Below are positions 56,008 through 64,000 of a stretch of 64,000 nucleotides of DNA, piece by piece; the first letter of the stretch is position 1, and each line of letters starts with the position of its first letter. The notes beneath the pieces were generated by a model that was not told the origin of the DNA, searched no databases, and saw only the letters and a program-made list of their open reading frames with translations. A program made the translations under genes and the position numbers. The stretch spans positions 310,001 to 374,000 of the forward strand of contig MCFL01000015.1 in NCBI GenBank assembly GCA_002102555.1, read 5' to 3'. This DNA is from Catenaria anguillulae PL171. Taxonomy: Eukaryota > Blastocladiomycota > Blastocladiomycetes > Blastocladiales > Catenariaceae.

Positions 56008-58465
56008 ATGTCACGACGCCCACCCGCATCGGGCCCTCGCCCCGGCAGCGGCCCAAGTCCCTCGGCGCTCCCAACCGCCGTCATTGCCGGCAAATGGCGC
56101 GTGACCCGCTTCCTGGGTGCCGGCTCATTCGGCCACGTCTTTGCGGGCGAAAACATCCAGGACCCGTCTGCTCCGCTCGTTGCCCTCAAGCGCGCCCTCA
56201 CGCAATCCGACAAGCCCACCAACCAGCCGTCGGTCGGCGTCGACTACTTGGCCGCAGAACTGGCTGGCTTGCGCCAAATCACGGCCGCGGGCGGTGCGCC
56301 AGACTCGCTGCCAAAGCTGTTTAGCGACGAACTGATTGAGACGCCACGTGGGTTGATCATGGTCATGTCGTGTCATGGGCCGGCACTTGCCAGTGTGAAA
56401 AAGGCGCTCATGGTCGCCAGGATGGGCGGAAATGAGTGGGGCGTGTCCGAGATGACGGCCAGCGACAAGGTCGTGCCTGGTATGGGGCTGGACGTGGAGG
56501 TCGTTGTTGAGATTGGCCGTCAGCTGGTATGTACTTGCTTTTTCCTCTGACCCTCCGGCGTACTCACACCAAAGCATCGGGACCATAGGCAGAAACTCTT
56601 GACTGGATTCACAAGCAAGGCCTCGTGTACTGCGACATGAAGCTCGCTAACATTGTGCTTCGCCACCCGAACCCGCCGTTCACCTCGCCCAACTTTCCCG
56701 CCGATATCGTCCTGATTGATCATGGCCTTATTCGCCCAATCAAACCGCCGCAGTCTGCACAGCAATCCGCCTCTGCATCATCGGTCGGCTCGCAGCCCAA
56801 CGAACCGCAACGTAACGACCGTATCGGAACCCCGCGCTATGGTCCGTCAATGCATCCGTCGCAGTCATTTTTTCCAAATAGCTCACTCGATCCCATCTGT
56901 CATACTTGTTAGCATCCATTTCCATGCACCGCGGCCACCCACCTACCCCGTCCTCGGACTTTGAATCCCTTGCCTATACCCTATTTGACCTGACCCTGTC
57001 ACACCTTCCCTGGACTAAAGTCGACGCCAAACCGGGGCCTGCCACCTGGCAAGCCATCTCGCGCGCCAAGTCGCACATGACCGAACACGAATGGTCCATC
57101 TTGCTGGGCGAACGTGACCCGCTCGCCGCCTCTGCCCGATTTGCCAACACCCTGATTGCGCTGTGGGACGCAGCACACTTGGCGCGCCCGCGGTACGCCG
57201 GCCGGTTCAACTGGGAGCAAGTGTTTGTGACCACGCCAATGAGCACCACCCCGGTTGCTTTGTGGAAAGGCGTGCCCGCACACGTGCTTGATATTGTCGA
57301 CAAGGAGCTCGCGCATGCGCATGCGGTGGCCGAGCGTGAGGCCGGGTTCCTTAGTCCGTCAGCGACACAGCTTGATTCATGGGGAATGCCAGTGATTGTC
57401 AAGGAGGCCAAGGTCATGGTGGTGAGCGATCCGTGGGGTGCCGGGGGCGGCGGCGGAGCGGGCGCGGGCGATGTGCCGCCGCCGAATGCGGCGCCATCGT
57501 CCGTGTCGTCGCGCGGTGGCGGTGGCGGATGGGACGATTCATGGGGTTTGGCTGGTTCGTCGTCGCATGGGTCGACGGGTGCCGGATGGGGTGCAGGGGC
57601 GTCTGCGCCGGCCGCGGATCGGGACAATGGGTCGGATGGCGGGTGGGGTGGGGCCGCAGACGCTGGATGGCGATCGGGCCGTTCGGGCAGCGGTCGTGGC
57701 ACGGCGCGTGGGGGACATGCGGCGTCTGGATCGGATCGTGGCCGTGGTCGTGGGCCGCACGCTTTACAGCAAGAAATGTCAACACGGCAACAAGATCAGG
57801 GAGATGCTGGGGAGGCGTATATCTGGGAACATCCGGCGTCACCCACGTGGGACCAGCCGCGTCAATCTCAAGGCCGTGGAACTACCAACACTGCGCGTGC
57901 AGGTGGGGATGCAGACGGGTGGGGTGACGAACACCAGCAGCAGCAGCCGTCGCGGTCGTCTCCCGGCGGCGCAGGCCGTTGGGGCGATCAGTGCGGTGCG
58001 GCGGGCGATGGATGGGATCGACCAAGTGGCCGTGGCGATCGCCATCAAGCCGGCCAACAGCGCGGAAACGGGTGGGATCGATCCAGCGGCCAAGGTGGCA
58101 ATCGTCAGCAAGGCGGCGATCAACGTAGCACGGACGGGTGGGACAGATCGAGCGGCCGTGCAGGGGGCGGCAATCGACAGCAAGGCGGAACGTCGTACGC
58201 AAGCCAGGATGTCAGACGTCCAGGGAGCGGTAGTGGGTCCGATGCACGCGAGCAGCGTGGAAACAGTGGGTGGAGCGGACCTTCAAATCGGCCGGCCACC
58301 AGCAACAGCGGATGGAGTGGTCCGTCGAATCGGCCCCCCAATGGCGGATGGGGTGGTGATCAAGGAGAGCAAGATGACGATGGGTGGGGCCAGAGTAGTG
58401 GTGGCCGGAGCGGACGTGGGCGTGGAGGGAGGGACGGAGGCGGTGGTCGAGGCTGGCCACGGTAG
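56008..58465 (+). CDS. casein-kinase-1-like kinase with GW/RGG-rich tail
   Basis: Model: join(56008..56526, 56589..56841, 56913..58465), 774 residues. Kinase domain about 28-330: P-loop FLGAGSFGHVFAG, ALKRAL (VAIK-type Lys), catalytic loop LVYCDMKLANIVL (Asp189), LIDHGL in place of DFG, activation segment GTPRYASISMH, and SSDFESLAYTLF as in CK1 (the CK1 family has SINTHLG and DDLESL). From about 410 the chain is disordered and rich in Gly, Trp, Arg, Asp and Gln: GW/WG dipeptides recur throughout, RGRGRG and GGRSGRGRGG tracts occur, and GWDRxSG is repeated three times near 370-bp spacing at most. CK1/VRK kinases phosphorylate Ser/Thr; the tail suggests RNA or RNP association, which is inference. 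Asp and Gly of DFG are kept, so activity is likely. Confidence 0.85.
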
Positions 58466-58586
58466 GCTTCCTTGTGTGGTTCCAACCAATGTTTGTGTAT
58501 CTATGTTCTCGTCGTTCATACGCTGTGACCTGCGAGATCTATCCATGTATTTAAATCCCATTAGAGAAAACAATAACGACCCAGTC

Positions 58587-61500
58587 TTAACATGCAGCCA
58601 ACCTATCCATCTTTGGGACAATCAAGCGTTCAACAATAACAATGACAAGGGAATAGGCTGCGGCAATGCACAGCAGGATCCATTGGAATCCTGGCGCAAG
58701 TGAAACCATGTCAAAGAAGGCCATGACCATCTCACTGCCAGTCAGCGCCAGGCCAAGTGACCCACCCAAGAGAACGCAAACGCATGCGATAAACGTGCGA
58801 TTGTGAATGAGCGGGGCACGATACGGCTCGCCCGCAGTGAAGCACATGCCCGTGCCAATGTACATAAAGGCCGTGGTAACGAATCTGGAGACCTTTGGGT
58901 AAGCGAGACGACAGGCACTAGGCTATAAAAGCACGAATACATGGGAAACGTACATGGCCGTCCCCTCAATGCATCTGACAACACGGTTCTCCGGATCAAG
59001 CGGGTACTTGACGTACCAGATCTGGTCTCGTGAGTAGAAGAATACGTAGAGTTGCACGGCGACTTGGAGCAAGATGGTGAAGGTGATGGAGGTCATCACC
59101 GAGGAAGACATGAGCCGGTTGACCGGTGGAATTGTTGACAGGGATTCGGCGGCCTTGGAGCGCGCCATGGAAAGGGCCAAGGGAAGGCAGATGATGAGGT
59201 CGATGTAAAGAAACTATGTAGGTCGGGTGTAAAATTCAATATGCAGCAACCCATGGTCAGATTCCCGCCGACTATCAATACGCTGTGTGATGAGCAGGGG
59301 AACACACCTGAAAGTCTCCCAAGTTGGATCCGATCGAGTAGAGAATAGCAACAGACGTAAACTGAATGAAGCTGTACACTCCCATAAACTGCAGGACAAA
59401 AGCACGGCAATGTGAGCGTTTCACTCGATTCTCACAGTGGTCGACAAGCACCGCATGTACCTTAAAACAAGAATACGACGTGACCAACGCAGCCCTTCCC
59501 TCGCGAATCAAAGTCACACAGCAACCAACATCCTTGTCCGCAGACGTGAACGGCGCAGCAATGCTCGCCTCGGCTTCGGACAAGGACAAGCCCACGGTAG
59601 CTGCTCGCAATGCAGACACGTCGTTTGCGCCGTCGCCAACAAACATGATGGAGTCGCCAAAGAAACTCTGCATCTTTTCGACCAGTTGGCGCTTTTGCTC
59701 AGGCGCCATGCGCGCAAACACACTCGCGTGCTTGAGCGCCAGCTGGAGTGTGTGCTTGCTCGCGTAATTGAGCAAATGGTCAAAGGTTTCGCCCGTCATG
59801 GCCAGCCGTGGTGGCAGCGTTTCAGCGGCAGCGTTGAGCTTGGTGCTGCCACCAAGGTCGGCCAATGAATCGAGCGTCACTGACGAATCGCCATGTAGTT
59901 CCCACACCAATCCTTGCTTGCTCGCATCGCTTGATTCACGCGGCAGATACACGCGTTGCGTCGGCTCCACCAACCTCGCTTGCCTCGCCACGCTTATCGC
60001 AGTCAGCAAATTGTCGCCCGTGCACATGATTGTCTGAATGTTTGCGTCACGCAACGATTCCATGGCAACCCGCGAGCCCGGTTTGAGCGGGTTTTCAAAG
60101 ACAATAAACCCAATAAAAATGAGCCGGTGTTCGATTTGGTCTCGACTGGCACTCAGCGAGGTGGAGGGGAATGTGCGAGTCGCAAGAGCAATGATTCGGA
60201 GGCCGCGGTGCGCATAGTCGTTGACCGTGGCGTCAAAGTTGGCGGGAACTATTGAGCGCAAGTGTGTGAGACACTCGGAGAAAGAAAGAAACGGTCGATT
60301 TCAAGTTGAGCAGCGTACGCGAAGCTGGATCGCATATTGGCCGAATGGTCTCTGGCGCTCCCTTGCAAAAGACGGTCAGAGAGTTGGCTTGTTGTCCTCT
60401 GGCGTCTTGAACAATGACGGACATGCGGCGCAGAGCTGGGACAAAGTCAAATTGTTTGACGACAGCCTGACGCACACGCCCGTCGGGCGAGTCCAGTCGT
60501 ACACCATCAATCCCATCCGTGATGGACCATCCAGACCATTCAAACATTTTCACGTCGAGCGGGTCGCCTATCAAACGAGGCTCGCACGATCCGCCACTGC
60601 CGCCGCGAATCTGCTTGACGTCGTGACAGGCGGCCATGCATGCGAGGATGCGAGCGTCCAAAACCTCAGCCTTGGACGTGGCCAGCTTGAAATCGGGAAA
60701 GAATGCTAAAACACCTTTCACTTCGAGGCCGTCTTGAGTGAGCGTGCCTGTCTTGTCCGCGACGAGAATGCGAACCATGCCTGCGAGGTTTATTGCGTTT
60801 GGACTGTTCAAAGCGACGTGAATCTTGTGATGAGAATGACGCACGGCCGAAAGATATGTACATACCTGGTGCAAAAGATTTGCCTTGGCCGCAACCGCGC
60901 AAGGGCAAAAGACACGCCCGCCGAAAGAGTAGCTGGCAACGACGGCGGTACAACAATCGTGATAATATCCAGCGCACGAATGATGATGACTTTGGCCGAC
61001 GCTCCCTCACGCACATAGGAGACGACGGTGTAAATGAATCCAATCAATCCAAAGAGGCCGAGCACGCCAAGGAAGCGAAACGCGTCGCGGTTCATGGCTG
61101 ACTGTTGCGGACGCGGATGCAACATGGACCGAATCAGGGCGCCTTTTGCGGTATTGAATCCCGTGCGAATAACCAGGCCCAGGGCCGTGTTTGAGTTCAC
61201 CGGCTTTGAGCGCGATGATTGGGGCGAGCTCGATGGGCTTGACGAGACAGCTGGTCCGCGCGATCGAATCAGCTTTGTGCCCGAATACAGGACATGGCGA
61301 GACACGTGTGCCGGAAAGGTTGCGAGGGAAAAGTCGAGGTCGGAGAGGATTTGATTGGGGCCAGGGTTGGAAACTTTGCTGACCGGTACCGACTCGCCGG
61401 TGAGCATGGATTCATCGGCGACTGCATCGCCGGCGAGGACGAGAATGTCCGCCGGCATGACGGGAATCTGAGCTAGATCGAGCTTGACAAGGTCACCAGG

Positions 61501-62891
61501 AACAAGTTCGTTTGTATTGACAGTTGTCCCTGTTGTGAAAATCCGGTTAGAGACATCGTGTCCTTCTTCCAAGAGAATGACAATCATGACATACATTCGC
61601 CTCGTGCACGCATGACAGATGCAGATTCGTCCAAGCGACCCATGTTGCGCAGTCTTGCAATATTCTCCTTGGTTTGAGCCAAAGTGATGGCACCGGAAAC
61701 GACTGTGATGATGACAATTGCGGAGGCAAACCCTAAACAATGCAGCGCCAAAATGAGACGACCAAATTAACAGGCGAGGTGAGGTAGCAAAGACCCAGTA
61801 CAATAATAGTTGTTTGCACACCAAATAATGACCTGTGTTGAATCAAGTCTCAAATCAGTATATCTCAGCGTCACGACGAGTGTGAGACAAGAACGAACCG
61901 AAAACAGTTGAAAAACGGTGAATGGGTGCACAATTTCTTGGACAATCAAATCCGCCGTCGACCTTTCCGGAATCACGAGCGAATTGGATCCAAATACTTG
62001 CTGCCGCTGCTGCACATTAGCGATCGATGGCGACCAGAAATCTTCCATGTGCCGTGCGTGGGTAGGAAATCCGTTTGACGATGCCAGGCTGGTCCAGCGC
62101 ACGTCCTTCCATGCAGCCGTGGTGGTAAATTGGTGCGTGGGTTCGTGCCAAATGAACTGGAGCGAGCGGTGCTCAAAGCTGACAATGTGCTTGAGTTCGG
62201 TCCCATGGTTCGTGGATGAGAACCCCTCGGACATCGCAAGAGGCGGGAACACGTTGTTGGTCATGCCGCCAAACGGATGGGAGCGTATTTTTTCAACGGA
62301 GGTCTGATCCCATGCGGAATTGTGAATCATGGCATACAACGTCTGCCCTTGCTGATCCGCGGTGGCTAAATTGACCGAGGCTCCAGCGTGTGCTTTTGGT
62401 TCCATGCCTGCGGATGAGCCCGTGACGTTGTAAATGCGCCGACCAAATGCTCGTAGCCACCAGTGCGGCAGCCAATGTGCCACGAGCGTCAGCAAGCCAA
62501 ACGTCAACACACTGAATAACCGATAAACGAGCTTGCACATGGGCGAAACTTGGTAAAGTGTGACAACAGCTTGAACCTGGCCACCATCAAAGGACAAGTG
62601 CTGCCGCCAACCGAGCTGCTGACTGGACGACAAGATCGACGCATCGTCCGAGGGTGAGCCAGTGTCGCCCAAGTTTCCCATTGGGATAGCGACGGTCGTT
62701 TTCGAGTCGATAACGCCCTGGTTAGCGCTTGGGTTGAGCTTTTCGTGAGAATCCATGATGGGTGCTTCGACCTCCATGTCGGGATTTGTAAACGTGCTCG
62801 GCACGGCAGCATCCGTTGAAGCAGCGGTTTTGGCCGCTTGCTGTTGAGAGGACGCGTTGGATCCCACGCGCTGGAATGGCGTGCGTTGCAT
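58587..62891 (-). CDS. YPK9: P5B-type ATPase (ATP13A2/Ypk9-like)
   Basis: Model: complement(join(58587..58884, 58954..59213, 59308..59388, 59461..60248, 60319..60803, 60866..61529, 61595..61732, 61802..61832, 61899..62891)), 1245 residues, nine exons in phase. Marks: VFGSNSLVIPERST and HPFTVFQLFSVIIWC at the membrane entry; ELVPGDLV; DESMLTGESVPV; P5 signature VVPPSLPATLSAG (about 580); phosphorylated Asp625 in ADKTGTLTQDG; FCKGAPE; MCTGDNLLTA; hinge GDGANDVSALRAA; and ten membrane segments. PPxLPA fits P5B rather than P5A (PPELPM). Mammalian P5B pumps export polyamines from lysosomes and Ypk9 is vacuolar; the same location is expected here. One exon is 31 nt. Convergent with the kinase gene, 121 bp between stops. 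Confidence 0.93.
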
Positions 62892-63254
62892 TGCACGTAG
62901 TGTCTAGGTAAGTCAGTGAGGGAATGCTTGGACCTTCTACCTTCTCTAATTGCATGGACTGACTGACTGTGTCCAGACTCTGGTTTGCTTGCATTCGGTC
63001 TCGAGCCAGAGTGGTACAGTGTAATGGCGGCACGGCGTCCGTCATCTCTTTGTGAAATGGGCCAAGTTCGAGAACCCGCTTGCTGATTCGAGAACTCATT
63101 TCCAAAGACGAGGTTTACGCATGCTGCGACACAACCTCAATCTTTACATGGCCATGCATGCAACCACAAAAGCACTCGATTCCGACCCGTCGCAATACCC
63201 TCTCATTGCCCGTGCCCATCAGCAACCTATACCATTTTGAAAGCATCCACGCCG
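62892..63254. other. divergent promoter between P5B ATPase and RlmN-like gene
   Basis: 363 bp, no gene; contains an upstream splice-acceptor-like CCTAG close to the ATPase ATG, so a 5' UTR exon for that gene is possible. Confidence 0.45.
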
Positions 63255-64000
63255 ATGACGCCGCCCGCCAACTCGACTGCTGCCGCCGCTGCCCGCTCTC
63301 AACTGCCACTCCTCGTTCCGTTTGCACGGCAAATGTACCGTGCTGCACAACGCAAGGCACCGCTCAATTCAGGCGCTCCCAGCATTTCGCGCAATGAAAA
63401 TGCCAACAATCAATTCTCCGAGTCCAAGGACCCGTGTTGCTGTGCAACCTCTGCTTCATTCGATGATGCAGGAGCAACATCACACCCCGGAGCAAGGGAA
63501 TCGCAAGTTTTGTCTTCTGCGCCTCATTTATCACGGAGTGCTGCAGAGAATGGCGGCAACCAATCGGCCACGGCGTGCGGGGCATCCACACCATGCTCCT
63601 CCCAAGTGGCCCATGTTCAAAAAGTCGCTTTTCATCTGCGAGACAATCCAAAACATGTCCTTGAGGTCACTGCTTCACACATTCATACCACAACGTCAAC
63701 CCCAGCGCCGGGCACCCCGCACACTCACTCGCATTCCTCTGTCGACAATCTACATGTTTCTGTCGCCACCCAAATCGGATGCAAGCACAATTGCTCATAT
63801 TGCGTCTCTTCCATGCTCGGTGGCCTCCGAAGAAACCTTGGTCTCGAGGAGCTTGTTGCTCAAGTCCAATATTTCACGAGCCCCGCTGCATTTGATCTCC
63901 CCTCGGACCCATCAACAGCTATTCCGCTCGCTGACAGCCCGCCTTCCCGCCCCTCTTCTGACCCGGCTCCGCTTACGATTCGGTCAGTTGCGCTTCACGG
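63255..64000 (+). CDS. RlmN/Cfr-like radical SAM enzyme (3' end outside window)
   Basis: Open from the ATG at 63255 to the window end, 248 codons without a stop. After a Ser/Ala-rich lead of about 160 residues comes LHVSVATQIGCKHNCSYC, the radical-SAM cluster motif CxxxCxxC in the context of the RlmN/Cfr family (family form: CVSSQVGCxxxCxFC). It is followed by RRNLGLEELVAQV, like the FxRNLTxxEIVxQV block, and IRSVALHG at the edge, where the family continues into GMGEPL. RlmN-type enzymes methylate C2 of adenosine in rRNA and tRNA using a protein Cys. Eukaryotic copies are known from plastid and some protist lineages; a fungal copy is unexpected. The remainder, including the second catalytic Cys, lies outside. 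Confidence 0.75.
   Translation, partial: MTPPANSTAAAAARSQLPLLVPFARQMYRAAQRKAPLNSGAPSISRNENANNQFSESKDPCCCATSASFDDAGATSHPGARESQVLSSAPHLSRSAAENGGNQSATACGASTPCSSQVAHVQKVAFHLRDNPKHVLEVTASHIHTTTSTPAPGTPHTHSHSSVDNLHVSVATQIGCKHNCSYCVSSMLGGLRRNLGLEELVAQVQYFTSPAAFDLPSDPSTAIPLADSPPSRPSSDPAPLTIRSVALH

Noticed and set aside
57438-58703. 421-codon overlapping + frame in the kinase tail region
   Set aside because: Alternative reading of a GC-rich Gly/Arg tail; no start context, no motif, and it ends past the kinase stop.
58921-58932. GGCTATAAAAGC as a TATA box
   Set aside because: It lies in the last intron of the P5B ATPase with no gene start appropriately downstream.
1-64000. tRNA, rRNA, transposons or long terminal repeats
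   Set aside because: I looked for tRNA B-box-like strings and transposase or reverse-transcriptase motifs and saw none I could support; a tRNAscan and repeat search would be decisive.

Overview
The window is eukaryotic nuclear DNA, GC-rich, with about two dozen protein genes on both strands and short introns (mostly 45-97 nt, donors such as GTACGT, GTATGT, GTGCGT and GTTCGT). Gene content points to a zoosporic (flagellate) fungus, probably Blastocladiomycota or Chytridiomycota. Fungal traits are a SIT/ARN-type siderophore-iron MFS transporter, a KUP/HAK potassium transporter, a hexose-type MFS permease and hybrid histidine-kinase signalling. IFT56, an intraflagellar transport subunit, implies a cilium. 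The taxonomic call is inference from gene content; there is no rRNA in the window.

Layout. 0-13 kb: a 3'-truncated HSPA12-like Hsp70 (-), an intronless seven-repeat Q/N-rich protein with a curlin-like repeat (+), a TFIIB/cyclin-fold protein lacking a zinc ribbon (+), an omega-amidase (-), a tetraspanin (-) and an F-box-like protein (-). 13-25 kb: MCM5 (+), a divergent KUP/HAK transporter with a long disordered N-terminus (+), KRI1 (-) and IFT56 (-). 26-33 kb: a sugar transporter with a one-base frameshift (+), a siderophore transporter (-) and, divergent from it, an AIF/FSP1-type oxidoreductase (+); the shared promoter carries a perfect ATCWGATAA site. 33-42 kb: a UBA+LRR protein phosphatase-1 regulator (PPP1R37-like, +), an unresolved Ser-rich gene (+) and HMG-CoA synthase (+). 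42-47 kb: an eight-exon hybrid histidine kinase (-) whose N-terminus is a complete ethylene-receptor-type copper-binding membrane domain. 49-64 kb: an intronless, shortened DNA topoisomerase IB-like gene (+), a membrane prenylcysteine-methylesterase-like hydrolase (-), U1-C snRNP protein (+), GET1/WRB (+), a casein-kinase-1-like kinase with a GW/RGG tail (+), a P5B ATPase (-), and the start of an RlmN/Cfr-like radical SAM gene (+) cut by the window end.

These are independent, individually promoted genes, not an operon. The outstanding items are the ethylene-receptor-like kinase, the curlin-like repeat protein, the topoisomerase paralogue with altered catalytic motifs, and the RlmN-like gene. 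Exon models were derived by hand from splice signals, reading-frame continuity and remembered family sequences; every multi-exon model given as a join closes in frame, except the one-base break in the sugar transporter.
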